Below, one piece after another: positions 1 to 8,483 of a stretch of 64,000 bases of DNA. The number at the start of each line of letters is the position of its first letter. Within the stretch, counting starts at the first letter, position 1. Origin of the DNA: JBLHZY01 sp050633265 (GTDB lineage Bacteria; Pseudomonadota; Alphaproteobacteria; Rhodobacterales; Rhodobacteraceae); contig JBOEGE010000001.1 in assembly GCA_050633265.1 (NCBI GenBank), positions 434,001 to 498,000 on the forward strand, in the 5' to 3' direction. The position numbers and the translations under genes were made by a program. The notes beneath the pieces are model-generated. The model searched no databases, was not told the DNA's origin, and was given only the letters and a program-made list of their open reading frames with translations.

Positions 1-286
1 GCGCCCAAACCCTCTTTGCTCCGGCAATGTTTCAAAACATTTCAGCCCCAAGCAGAAATCAGCGCGCCAAGGGGCACCGCATAACCCGTTGATTAAAAAG
101 AACTTTCAGCCCGCAAAACCTCTTGCCCCAGAATTGCCACATTTCAGCCCCCTGAGCGCCCCATCGCCATGCTTGGCTTTTCCCAGAGGCTCCGCCAAAT
201 AAGCGCCTCGCAAGACAGAGAAAAACAGAGAAAAACAGCAAATCCCGGCCAGACCATCGGCCACATCCCTAACAAGGAGCAGGCAA
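1..286. other. No gene recognised at left edge
   Basis: Several overlapping open frames exist on both strands, but none has a good ribosome binding site, a recognisable domain or convincing codon use. The stretch probably holds the 3' flank of a gene outside the window and the promoter for the small ORF that follows. Confidence 0.4.
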
Positions 287-409
287 ATGAATACGATCCA
301 ACAGGCGGCCTCTCAGCCAAAATCCGCAGGCCAAAACGCGCCGCAAAAACCCGTGCCAAGCCAAGCGCCGCGCGAGCCGGTAAAATATTCCGACTGGGCC
401 AGCATCTGA
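287..409 (+). CDS. Possible small protein of 40 residues
   Basis: A short frame runs from ATG to TGA and is preceded by a clear AAGGAG ribosome binding site 6-7 nt upstream of the ATG. The peptide is rich in Gln, Pro and Ala in its first 32 residues and ends in a more specific-looking tail, PVKYSDWASI. There is no signal peptide or membrane segment, and I do not recognise a domain. Longer overlapping frames lack ribosome binding sites. The strong start signal is the main reason for calling it; its function is unknown. Confidence 0.4.
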   Translation: MNTIQQAASQPKSAGQNAPQKPVPSQAPREPVKYSDWASI

Positions 410-539
410 TCCCCGCAGCTCTTGGGCCCGCGCACCATGCCTCTTTTGGCTCAATGGCTGCGCCCATAACCCATCAGCCTTGCGCCAATGCGCGATTCCT
501 CTAAGTTGAGCCGCGATTGCCACTCGCATCGGATCTCAA

Positions 540-935
540 ATGAGCGCGCAAAAACCCAACGATATGCCCCCCAAGCAAACGGATGAAAACGCCCCCGTTT
601 CGGCGATCCGCAATCTTGGCCCGGCCTCCGAGGATCTCTATGCGCGCGCCGGGATTAAGAACGCGGCTGAGCTGCGCGCGCTTGGGCCCGATGAGGCCTA
701 CCTTCGCTTGCTGCGCAATGGCTCAAGGCCGCATTTCATCGCCTATTACGCGCTTGTGATGGGGCTGCAAGGGCGCCCTTGGAACGATTGCAAAGGGGCC
801 GAAAAAGCTGCCCTGCGCAAGAAATTTGATGTGCTCAAAGCAATGGCCAAAAAGCCCGGGCCAGATGGCGCAGCCCCCGGCCTTCCTGAAGGGATCGCCC
901 GCTTTATGGATCAGATCGGCCTCCGCGCAGGCTAA
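540..935 (+). CDS. TfoX C-terminal domain protein
   Basis: The product is a 131-residue soluble protein. Residues about 20-105 match the TfoX C-terminal (helix-hairpin-helix-like) domain. Its characteristic pattern is visible: an opening IRNLGPASE, then YARAGIKNAAELRALG, then a segment around YYALVMGLQGRPWNDC. In gammaproteobacteria TfoX/Sxy is linked to competence, but stand-alone C-terminal domain proteins are common in alphaproteobacteria and have no settled role. The N-terminal 20 residues are polar and probably disordered. It appears monocistronic and converges on ndk. Confidence 0.8.
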   Translation: MSAQKPNDMPPKQTDENAPVSAIRNLGPASEDLYARAGIKNAAELRALGPDEAYLRLLRNGSRPHFIAYYALVMGLQGRPWNDCKGAEKAALRKKFDVLKAMAKKPGPDGAAPGLPEGIARFMDQIGLRAG

Positions 936-1026
936 TCTTCACAAATGACACGCGGCCAAGTCACGCAGCACCGCCCGCCCCGGCCGCCCAATTCCCCGCA
1001 AGCCGCTCCCCACAAACCCATCGCAA

Positions 1027-1061
1027 AAGAAAAGCCGCGCTTCGGTCTCCCAAAGCGCGGC
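1027..1061 (-). terminator. Intrinsic terminator of ndk
   Basis: A GCCGCGCTT / AAGCGCGGC stem at 1034-1061 is followed on the minus strand by TTTTCTTTT. It lies 45 nt past the ndk stop codon. Confidence 0.8.
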
Positions 1062-1105
1062 CCTATCTCTCTCAATCTCAAGCTTTTCAGCTCGAAAGCG
1101 GCGGC

Positions 1106-1528
1106 TTAGCCAACCAGCTCAAGACCCGAGAAGAAGTAAGCGATTTCTTGTGCGGCTGTGTCTGGCGCATCCGAACCATGCACCGAGTTTTCGCCAACGG
1201 ATTCTGCGAATTCCGCGCGGATTGTGCCCGGGGCTGCATCGGCTGGGTTTGTTGCGCCCATCACTTCGCGGTTTTTGGCAATGGCGCCTTCGCCTTCCAA
1301 AACCTGAACAACAACTGGCTCAGAGGCCATGAATTCGCACAATTCGCCGTAAAACGGGCGCTCTGCATGGACTTCATAGAATTTGCCCGCTTGGGCAACG
1401 GTGAGGTGAATACGCTTTTGCGCGATGATGCGCAGGCCAGCTTCTTCGAACTTGGCGTTGATTTTGCCAGTCAGGTTGCGGCGTGTTGCGTCTGGTTTGA
1501 TGATCGAGAATGTGCGCTCAAGGGCCAT
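1106..1528 (-). CDS. ndk: Nucleoside diphosphate kinase
   Basis: This 140-residue cytoplasmic enzyme transfers the gamma phosphate of ATP to other NDPs through a phosphohistidine intermediate. Residues 1-12 contain the family's ERTFSIIKPD start. The active-site histidine is H117 within NSVHGSD, at its usual position. Length is exactly typical. The frame extends upstream, but the ATG at 1528 gives the canonical N-terminus. The gene is divergent from the ABC-F gene and has its own terminator. Confidence 0.97.
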   Translation of the reverse strand: MALERTFSIIKPDATRRNLTGKINAKFEEAGLRIIAQKRIHLTVAQAGKFYEVHAERPFYGELCEFMASEPVVVQVLEGEGAIAKNREVMGATNPADAAPGTIRAEFAESVGENSVHGSDAPDTAAQEIAYFFSGLELVG

Positions 1529-1659
1529 GGGAGATCTGCCTTTTCTAAGGGGCGGCAGGCACCATGCCCGCCAAATTTGCTGGCGCTCGCTTAGCATGGG
1601 ATTTGCGCCTTGAAAAGCCGCGAATGGCCCAAGCGCGCCCCTGGCTCTCTCTGCCAAAG

Positions 1660-1699
1660 GCGCTTGCCGCCCAATGCGCTTGCCGCCCAACACGCTTGT
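1660..1699. repeat. 16-bp direct repeat, about 2.5 units
   Basis: The unit GCGCTTGCCGCCCAAY occurs twice head to tail (1660-1675 and 1676-1691), followed by a partial third copy. It lies in the divergent ndk / ABC-F promoter region. Confidence 0.8.
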
Positions 1700-1737
1700 C
1701 GATTGACGCGCCCGCGCGCTTAAGGCATGTGCCTCGC

Positions 1738-3615
1738 ATGTTACGCATATCAGACATCACATATTCCGTTGAAGGCCGCCCCCTCTTTGAAGGCGCCTCC
1801 GCAACAATCCCGACAGGTCATAAGGTTGGCCTGATTGGCCGCAATGGCGCGGGCAAAACCACGCTGTTCAAGCTGATCCGCAATGAGCTGGTCCTTGAGG
1901 GCGGCACCATCACCATCCCGGATCGCGCCCGCATCGGCGGCGTGGCCCAAGAGGTGCCCGGCAATGAGATCTCGCTGATTGATACGGTGCTTGCCGCCGA
2001 TACAGAGCGCGCCGCCCTGCTGATCGAGGCCGAAACCGCCCAAGACCCTGCCCGCATTGCCGAAATTCAAAACCGCCTCACCGATATTGATGCCTGGAGC
2101 GCCGAGGGGCGCGCCTCTTCGATCCTGCGCGGCCTTGGCTTCACCCATGAAGAACAGCGCATGCCCTGCTCGGCCTTTTCCGGCGGCTGGCGGATGCGCG
2201 TCGCGCTGGCGGCGGTGCTGTTTTCCGCGCCCGATTACCTGCTGCTCGATGAGCCGACCAACTACCTCGATCTTGAGGGCGCGCTCTGGTTGGAAAACTA
2301 TCTGGGCCGCTATCCCCATACGGTCCTGATCATCAGCCACGATCGTGAATTGCTCAACCGGGCCGTCGGCGCGATCCTGCATCTGGATGCCCGCAAACTG
2401 ACCTATTACACCGGCAACTACGACAGTTTTGCCAAACAACGCGCCGAACAACGCGCCATCCAAACCGCTCAGGCCAAAAAACAAGATCTCAAACGCGCCC
2501 ATCTGCAATCCTTCGTGGATCGCTTCAAAGCCAAGGCCTCCAAAGCCAAACAGGCCCAAAGCCGCGTCAAAATGCTTGAGAAAATGACGACCATCACCGC
2601 CCCCGAAGACGAGGCGCGCACGGTCTTTTCCTTCCCCGAGCCAGAAGAGCTTTCGCCGCCAATTATTGCCACCGAAAGCGCAAGCACGGGCTACGGCGAA
2701 ACGGTGATACTCAAGGGGCTGAACCTGCGCATCGACCAAGATGATCGCATCGCCCTTCTGGGACGCAACGGCGAAGGAAAATCCACGCTTTCCAAGCTCT
2801 TATCGGGCCGCCTTGAAGTAATGTCGGGCAAAATGGTCTCCTCCAGCAAGCTGCGCATCGGCTTCTTTGCCCAGCACCAAGTGGATGAGCTGCACATTGA
2901 TGAAACCCCGCTTCAGCACCTCCTGCGCGAGCGCCCCGCCGAGGGCCAAGCCAAGCTGCGCGCCCGCCTTGCCGGCTTTGGCCTTGGTGCGGATCAGGCC
3001 GAAACCGAAGTGGGCCGCCTCTCGGGCGGGCAAAAGGCGCGCCTCTCGCTGCTGCTGGCCACCCTGCCCGCACCGCATCTGCTGATCCTCGATGAGCCAA
3101 CCAACCACCTCGATATTGAGAGCCGCGAAGCGCTTGTCACCGCGCTGACCCGCTATTCCGGCGCGGTGATCCTGGTGAGCCACGATATGCACCTGCTTTC
3201 GATGGTCGCTGATCGGCTCTGGCTGGTCAAAGACGGCGCGGTCGAGCCCTACGAGGACGATCTGCAAGCCTACCGCAAAATGCTGCTCACGCCCGATACC
3301 TCCGGTAAGGGCAAAGGCACAAATGCCAATGGCGGCAAAGCCAAACCGGCCAAACCCGAAGCGCCAAAAGCCACGCGCGAAGAAATCCAAGCGCTGCGCA
3401 GCGAGGTGCGCAAATGCGAGGCGCGCGTTGAAAAAATTCACGACATGCGCGATAAATTGGCCAAGAAACTGGCCGATCCCAAGCTCTATGAAGAGGGCCG
3501 CCCCGAAGAAGCCGCTGTCTGGCAGCGCAAATATGCCGAGGTGATGGAGGCGCAAGACCGCGCCGAAACCATGTGGCTTAGCGCGCAGGACAAGCTTGAA
3601 AAAGCGCTGAAGTAA
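1738..3615 (+). CDS. ABC-F family ATP-binding protein
   Basis: This is a 625-residue soluble protein with two ABC domains and no membrane segments, as in ABC-F translation factors (Uup/YheS/EttA type). Domain 1 has Walker A GRNGAGKTT (about 34-42), signature FSGGW (about 147) and Walker B LLLDEPTNYLD. The charged linker at about 230-300 fits the P-site tRNA-interaction motif. Domain 2 has GRNGEGKST (about 342), LSGGQ (about 428) and LILDEPTNHLD. The last 85 residues form a Lys/Glu-rich coiled coil after a Gly/Lys hinge, which favours a Uup-like member. The frame is open further upstream, but 1738 gives the standard MLRISDITY start. Confidence 0.93.
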   Translation: MLRISDITYSVEGRPLFEGASATIPTGHKVGLIGRNGAGKTTLFKLIRNELVLEGGTITIPDRARIGGVAQEVPGNEISLIDTVLAADTERAALLIEAETAQDPARIAEIQNRLTDIDAWSAEGRASSILRGLGFTHEEQRMPCSAFSGGWRMRVALAAVLFSAPDYLLLDEPTNYLDLEGALWLENYLGRYPHTVLIISHDRELLNRAVGAILHLDARKLTYYTGNYDSFAKQRAEQRAIQTAQAKKQDLKRAHLQSFVDRFKAKASKAKQAQSRVKMLEKMTTITAPEDEARTVFSFPEPEELSPPIIATESASTGYGETVILKGLNLRIDQDDRIALLGRNGEGKSTLSKLLSGRLEVMSGKMVSSSKLRIGFFAQHQVDELHIDETPLQHLLRERPAEGQAKLRARLAGFGLGADQAETEVGRLSGGQKARLSLLLATLPAPHLLILDEPTNHLDIESREALVTALTRYSGAVILVSHDMHLLSMVADRLWLVKDGAVEPYEDDLQAYRKMLLTPDTSGKGKGTNANGGKAKPAKPEAPKATREEIQALRSEVRKCEARVEKIHDMRDKLAKKLADPKLYEEGRPEEAAVWQRKYAEVMEAQDRAETMWLSAQDKLEKALK

Positions 3616-3617
3616 GC

Positions 3618-3687
3618 GGCGCAAACGGGTGCAAACGGGCGCAATCAGGCCCATATTGGCGCAATCCGGCGCCAGCGGGCGCAAATC
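3618..3687. repeat. 10-bp periodic array, seven units
   Basis: Seven consecutive 10-bp units with consensus GGCGCAANCN begin at 3618, 3628, 3638, 3648, 3658, 3668 and 3678. Unit 4 is the most degenerate. The array starts 2 nt after the ABC-F stop codon and ends about 40 nt before marC. Confidence 0.85.
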
Positions 3688-3729
3688 AAGGCTAAGCGAT
3701 AAAAACCAAAGATAATCAAAAGGTTGAGC

Positions 3730-4353
3730 ATGGAACTTCAAGCACTTGTCACCGCCTTTTTCACGATGTTCGTGATCATTGATCCCATCGGCCTTGCCCC
3801 GCTTTTCGTCGCCCTCACCCAAGGCGAAGACAGCGCCCACCGCCGCGCCATTGCCCTGCGCTCTGTTGGGGTGGCCTTTGTTGTGCTGGTCCTGTTTGCG
3901 CTTTTCGGCGAAGCGGTGCTTGGCTTTGCGGGCATCTCCATGCCGGCCTTTAAGATCGCGGGCGGCGTGCTCTTGTTCCTCACCGCGCTTGATATGCTGT
4001 TTGAGCGGCGCGCGGCCCGGCGCGGCAATCAGGCAAGCGCTGGCGTCGATACGCCTGCCAATGATCCCTCTGTCTTTCCGCTCGCCACCCCCCTGATCGC
4101 AGGACCCGGCTCCATCGCTTCGATCATTCTGCTCACCGGCCAAGCCGATGGCCCGCTTGCGTTTTTCGCCGTTATGGCGGTGCTTGCGCTGGTGCTGATC
4201 TTCTTTCTTGCGGGTGGCTTGATGGAACGGCTGATGGGCGCCACCGGGATCAATGTGGTCACCCGCCTGCTCGGCATGTTGCTCGCGGCGCTTTCGGTGC
4301 AATTCGTGATCGACGGGCTGCGCGGCATCAATTTCGCCCCCATGCTCGGCTGA
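3730..4353 (+). CDS. MarC family integral membrane protein
   Basis: The 207-residue protein is almost entirely hydrophobic with six predicted membrane helices. It shows MarC family features: FFTMFVIIDPIGLAPLFVALT near the N-terminus, then LATPLIAGPGSIASIILL midway. The MarC name is historical and a role in multiple antibiotic resistance has not held up, so transport function is unknown. A TTG at 3724 is in frame, but it sits on the AAAAGG ribosome binding site; the ATG at 3730 has proper 6-nt spacing. Confidence 0.88.
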   Translation: MELQALVTAFFTMFVIIDPIGLAPLFVALTQGEDSAHRRAIALRSVGVAFVVLVLFALFGEAVLGFAGISMPAFKIAGGVLLFLTALDMLFERRAARRGNQASAGVDTPANDPSVFPLATPLIAGPGSIASIILLTGQADGPLAFFAVMAVLALVLIFFLAGGLMERLMGATGINVVTRLLGMLLAALSVQFVIDGLRGINFAPMLG

Positions 4354-4428
4354 TCCGCGCGCAATCTGGCAAACCCGCGCCCCAGCCCCTATATCATCGG
4401 TACAGACCGCGCATGTGACGGAGCCAAA

Positions 4429-5007
4429 ATGGACAGTATCGACCTCGGCCAACTTCTCTATCTTTCGCTCCTTGGCGGCGCGCTTCTGGGCTATTTCATC
4501 CTGCAATCGCGCGGCAATCTCAGCCAAATGCTGCGCCAAATGGCGCTTTGGGGGCTGATCTTTATCGGCGTGATGGCGGCCTACGGGCTTTGGGGCGATG
4601 TGCAGCGCGAAATGATCCCGCGCCAAGCGGTGATCTCTGAGAGCCAAATCGAAGTGCCGCGCGCGCAGGATGGGCATTATTACCTCGACTTGAAGATCAA
4701 CGGCAAAACCATTGAATTCGTTGTAGATACTGGTGCTAGCTCGGTCGTTCTAACCCGTGAAGACGCGCGCAAAGCCGGTATTTCCCTCGATGGTTTGCGC
4801 TTTAACGGCACGGCAAATACCGCCAATGGAACCGTGCGCACCGCACGGATTTCGCTTGAGGATGTGAGCCTTGGAGAGATCAGGGATGAAAATATCCCCG
4901 CCTATGTCAATGATGGCGAAATGTTCGGCTCGCTGCTTGGGATGAGCTATCTTTCGCGCTTCACCAAGATCGAAATCGCCCAAGATCGCCTGATCCTCAC
5001 CCGCTGA
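4429..5007 (+). CDS. Membrane-anchored retropepsin-like aspartic protease
   Basis: The product has 192 residues. Two hydrophobic segments (about 8-25 and 38-56) anchor the N-terminus. A single-lobe retropepsin domain follows, with the catalytic motif VVDTGASSVVLT (Asp at about 98) and a second hydrophobic-Gly flap region ending in LLGMSYLSRF. This matches the TIGR02281-type clan AA protease family that is widespread in alphaproteobacteria. Membrane topology suggests the protease domain is periplasmic. Substrates are unknown. GGAG sits 5 nt before the ATG. Confidence 0.88.
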   Translation: MDSIDLGQLLYLSLLGGALLGYFILQSRGNLSQMLRQMALWGLIFIGVMAAYGLWGDVQREMIPRQAVISESQIEVPRAQDGHYYLDLKINGKTIEFVVDTGASSVVLTREDARKAGISLDGLRFNGTANTANGTVRTARISLEDVSLGEIRDENIPAYVNDGEMFGSLLGMSYLSRFTKIEIAQDRLILTR

Positions 5008-5019
5008 ATAAGGGGCAAA

Positions 5020-5478
5020 TCACGCCTCGGCTTTCTTCTCCCAAGCGCCGCCCTCTTGCGACCAATATTGCGCCGAACAGCCTGCCCCCGTCAGCATCCG
5101 CCACTGGCCGCGTGCGCGCTCCAACGCCTCGATATCATGCCCGTCAAACAGGATGCAGACCCGCTCAAGCGCAAGCACCTCTTCGCTGCTGATCTCGGCC
5201 CCGCCAATCGCCATCACACAGGCCGGATCATTCGCCGCCTCTGCCGCCGTTGTTAGCAAAATCGGCTGCGCCGCATCGTGATCGCCGCCGGCCAAACCAT
5301 GGGGCAAAAAGCTCTCTGCCGGGTGGGTCCAGAGCCGCTCATCCAGAAAGGCGAGCAGCCCCAATTCGCGCCCACGCACCGCAACGCGCCAGCCCGCCGC
5401 GCGCGCTTTGCTCAGCAGCATGGGCAGCGTATCCTCCAAGCTGCCATGGGTGAGATGATAGAAATAGGCCGCGCCCAT
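5020..5478 (-). CDS. holC: DNA polymerase III chi subunit
   Basis: The 152-residue protein matches HolC. It opens with YFYHLTHGSLEDTLPMLLSKA, has the AGWRVAVRG strand, and LWTHPAESFLPHG in the middle. In the clamp-loader complex, chi links SSB to the replisome. The chosen ATG at 5478 has AGGGGTAAG upstream; the longer frame adds 15 unlikely residues. It lies 10 nt downstream of pepA, a frequent pairing in proteobacteria. Confidence 0.93.
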   Translation of the reverse strand: MGAAYFYHLTHGSLEDTLPMLLSKARAAGWRVAVRGRELGLLAFLDERLWTHPAESFLPHGLAGGDHDAAQPILLTTAAEAANDPACVMAIGGAEISSEEVLALERVCILFDGHDIEALERARGQWRMLTGAGCSAQYWSQEGGAWEKKAEA

Positions 5479-5488
5479 AATCTTACCC

Positions 5489-6964
5489 CTATGCTTTGGG
5501 TTCCGCCTCAAACATGTTTGCAATCAAACGGTTAAGCGCCAAAACGCCCCAGCCCGTCGCGCCTTTGGGCGCCAAAGCTGTCTCGGATTTCACCGAAGCA
5601 ACCCCGGCAATATCAAGGTGAATCCAAGGTGTCTCATCGCGCACAAACCGCTTGAGAAACTGCGCCGCTGTGATCGAGCCCGCAGGCCGGCCCCCTACGT
5701 TTTTCATATCCGCAATGCCGCTTTTGAGCTGATCATCATAAGAGGCCCCAAGCGGCATCCGCCACGCGCCCTCAGACTCTTGCCCCGCGGCCTTCAAAAA
5801 CGCATTGCACAGCGGATCATCATTGGAAAAAACGCCCGCATTGTCATGGCCAAGACCGATGATAATCGCGCCTGTCAAAGTCGCCAGATCAATCATGCCC
5901 GTGGGCTTAAACCGCTCCTGCGCATACCACATCACATCGCACAGAACGAGCCGCCCTTCAGCATCGGTATTGATCACTTCGATCGTGTCGCCCTTCATTG
6001 ATTTGACCACATCACCGGGGCGCACCGCATTGCCCGAGGGCATGTTTTCAACGATCCCAACGAGGCCGACAACATTGGCCTTGGCGCCGCGCATCGCCAG
6101 CGCTTTCATCACGCCCGAAACCGTGCCCGCGCCGCCCATATCCATCGTCATATCTTCCATACCGGCGGCCGGTTTGATCGAAATCCCGCCCGTGTCAAAC
6201 ACGACGCCCTTACCGACAAGCGCAAAAGGTGCCGCCCCTTTTTTGCCGCCCTTCCACTGCATCACAACAACTTTGGAGGGGCTGACTGATCCTTGACCAA
6301 CACACAAAAGCGCGCCCATGCCGAGCTTTTCCAAATCCTTCTCTTCAAGCACTTCAACCTCAAGCCCAAGCGATTTCAGCGCCACAAGTTCATCGGCAAA
6401 ATGCTGCGTTGTCAAAACGTTAGCAGGCATAGAGACCAGATCGCGGGTAAAGAAAACGCCCTCGGCAAGGGCCGCAACAGCGCTTGCATCAAAGCTCTCT
6501 GGCGCATTCACGGCCACAGTGATCGCGCCCAAAGCATCGGGCTTTTTGCTCTTTTGATCGGAATAGGCATAGGCCTTGAGCGCCGCCCCAAGCGCCAGAT
6601 CATCGGCATGTTTCAACCCGCCCGCAAGGGCCAAAATATCGCCGCCTTTCAGCGCCTTGCCAATGGATGCGCCCGCTTTGCGCGTTATCTCAACGCCTGC
6701 GCGCCGCTCGATCTTGACGATCTGCAAAACATCCGCCGCCATGCCTTGGGGTACGGGAATTTCGGCCGCCTCGCCCTCTTTGAGCGCCTCAAACGCGCTG
6801 GATCCAGCAAAGCGTTCGACCGCACCGCGCGTCAGCCGATTGACCCGGCGCGCGGCGCGATCCATCTTGCCCTCAGAGCCAAGACAAAGCGCAACACGCC
6901 CCTCATGGCTTGCAATCACATCAATGTCGACGGCGGCAAATTGGATTTTGGCAGGGCTGGTCAT
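5489..6964 (-). CDS. pepA: Leucyl aminopeptidase (M17)
   Basis: This 491-residue cytoplasmic metalloaminopeptidase has the M17 two-domain layout. An N-terminal macro-like domain covers about 1-160 and the catalytic domain about 180-491. The family signature NTDAEGR and the metal/substrate motif GKGVVFDTGGISIKP are both present. It removes N-terminal residues from peptides and may also bind DNA, as in E. coli PepA. It is the first gene of a pepA-holC unit, divergent from the lptF operon. Confidence 0.96.
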   Translation of the reverse strand: MTSPAKIQFAAVDIDVIASHEGRVALCLGSEGKMDRAARRVNRLTRGAVERFAGSSAFEALKEGEAAEIPVPQGMAADVLQIVKIERRAGVEITRKAGASIGKALKGGDILALAGGLKHADDLALGAALKAYAYSDQKSKKPDALGAITVAVNAPESFDASAVAALAEGVFFTRDLVSMPANVLTTQHFADELVALKSLGLEVEVLEEKDLEKLGMGALLCVGQGSVSPSKVVVMQWKGGKKGAAPFALVGKGVVFDTGGISIKPAAGMEDMTMDMGGAGTVSGVMKALAMRGAKANVVGLVGIVENMPSGNAVRPGDVVKSMKGDTIEVINTDAEGRLVLCDVMWYAQERFKPTGMIDLATLTGAIIIGLGHDNAGVFSNDDPLCNAFLKAAGQESEGAWRMPLGASYDDQLKSGIADMKNVGGRPAGSITAAQFLKRFVRDETPWIHLDIAGVASVKSETALAPKGATGWGVLALNRLIANMFEAEPKA

Positions 6965-7066
6965 GGGCTTCTCCGATGCTGTTTGCCTATTCCTAACGCG
7001 CCGCCCCGCGCATGGCCAGCGGCTTGCGCACCTGCCCTTGCTGGCCTTTGGTTTTGCCGCCCAATT

Positions 7067-7113
7067 CGCCCGCTATTTCGCCCTCCAACGCGCCCTCTAT
7101 TTCGCCCCGATTG
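7067..7113. repeat. 23/24-bp imperfect direct repeat
   Basis: Two copies built around CGCCC(G/T)CTATTTCGCCC lie head to tail in the 295-bp spacer between divergent pepA and lptF. The spacer must also hold the promoters of both transcripts; I could not place them. Confidence 0.6.
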
Positions 7114-7259
7114 CGCGCCCGCCCAGCAAGCGCGCTTTGCGCATTTTCGCCCAAGCCGCGCCCATCCGCCCCGCGCGCGCAGATATGCGTTTTCACCGCC
7201 CGCTGCTTGGTCTAAAGTCGCGCCAATTGAGGGTATGAATTTCAAACGGGGGGCCGCGC

Positions 7260-8483
7260 TTGGCCAGATTCGACAAATATCTCTTGTCGCAACTGATGAT
7301 GCTGTTTGGATTTTTCTCGCTTGTGCTGGTGCTGGTGTATTGGGTCAATCGCGCCGTTTTGCTGTTTGACACATTGATCGCAAGCGGCCAGTCCGCAGGA
7401 ACATTCCTAGAGATCACCGCGCTGACCCTGCCCAATGTGATCCGCATCGTTTTGCCGATTTCCGCCTTTGTCGCGGCGATCTTTGTTGCCAATCGGCTGA
7501 GCAGCGAAAGCGAATTGGTCGTTGTGCAGGCCACGGGCTATTCGCCCTATCGTTTGGTGCGCCCGGTGCTGTATTTCGGGCTGATTGTTGGGCTGTTGCT
7601 CTCGGTTTTGACCCATATCCTCGTGCCGACCTCGGTGTTTGAGCTCAAAGAGCGCCAGGCCCGGATTTCGCAAAATATCACCGCCCGCCTTCTGACCGAG
7701 GGCACCTTTGTTCATCCGGTCGATGGGATCACCTTTTATGTGCGCGAAATCAGCCCCGAAGGCGAGCTTTTGGATGTCTTCCTGTCGGACTCGCGCAATG
7801 GCGTAACCCGGACCAATTATTCCGCCCGCCGCGCGCTTTTGCTCTCCGAGCCGACCGGGCCAAAACTTGTGATGATCAATGGAATGGCCCAAACATTGGA
7901 ACTTGCAGATCAGCGCCTCTCTGTGACCTCGTTTAATGATTTTGCCTATGATATCGGTGTGTTACTGCCAGGCTCCCTAATCCAGAATCGCGGGATAGCG
8001 GCCATGTCGACCCTGGATTTGCTCTGGCCAAGCGAGGCGATCCTCAAAGAAACCGGGGCCAGTAAGCGCCGGTTGATCGAGACCGGACATGAGCGCATTT
8101 CGCAAGCGCTTTTGGCGGTTGTGGCGGCGATGCTGGGCTTTTCGACACTGCTTTTGGGGGGCTTTTCGCGCTTTGGTCTTTGGCGGCAAATCATCCTTGC
8201 GATCGTGCTGCTTTTGGGGCTGAAAAGCTTTGACAATTCGATGATCGATGTGGCGTTGAAAAACGATGGCGCATGGCCTGCGGTCTATGCAGCGACCCTG
8301 CTTGGGATTGGGCTTTTGCTGGTGATCCTATGGGCGGCGGCACGCCCGGCGCTGTTTCGCCGCCGCTTTGGCCTGCCCCGCTTTCCCGATCCCCAAAGCG
8401 CGCCCCCCGGCCCCAATGCACCCAGCCTCGAGCCCGCCAAAACCGCCGCCCCAAATACCCCCGGCAAAGCGAGCAGCACATGA
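7260..8483 (+). CDS. lptF: LPS export permease LptF
   Basis: The 407-residue inner-membrane protein is one of the two transmembrane partners of the LptB2FG transporter, which extracts LPS from the inner membrane. Three membrane helices precede and three follow a periplasmic beta-rich domain (about 130-280). The start is TTG: it yields MARFDKYLLSQ, the usual N-terminus, and no in-frame ATG lies close by. The last 40 residues are a Pro/Ala-rich cytoplasmic tail. The stop overlaps the lptG start (ATGA). Confidence 0.94.
   Translation: MARFDKYLLSQLMMLFGFFSLVLVLVYWVNRAVLLFDTLIASGQSAGTFLEITALTLPNVIRIVLPISAFVAAIFVANRLSSESELVVVQATGYSPYRLVRPVLYFGLIVGLLLSVLTHILVPTSVFELKERQARISQNITARLLTEGTFVHPVDGITFYVREISPEGELLDVFLSDSRNGVTRTNYSARRALLLSEPTGPKLVMINGMAQTLELADQRLSVTSFNDFAYDIGVLLPGSLIQNRGIAAMSTLDLLWPSEAILKETGASKRRLIETGHERISQALLAVVAAMLGFSTLLLGGFSRFGLWRQIILAIVLLLGLKSFDNSMIDVALKNDGAWPAVYAATLLGIGLLLVILWAAARPALFRRRFGLPRFPDPQSAPPGPNAPSLEPAKTAAPNTPGKASST

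Noticed and set aside
2800..4677. Long minus-strand frame (625 codons) opposite the ABC-F, MarC and protease genes
   Set aside because: It spans three well-supported plus-strand genes. It is His/Gln/Arg-rich as is usual for antisense frames in high-GC DNA, and has no domain.
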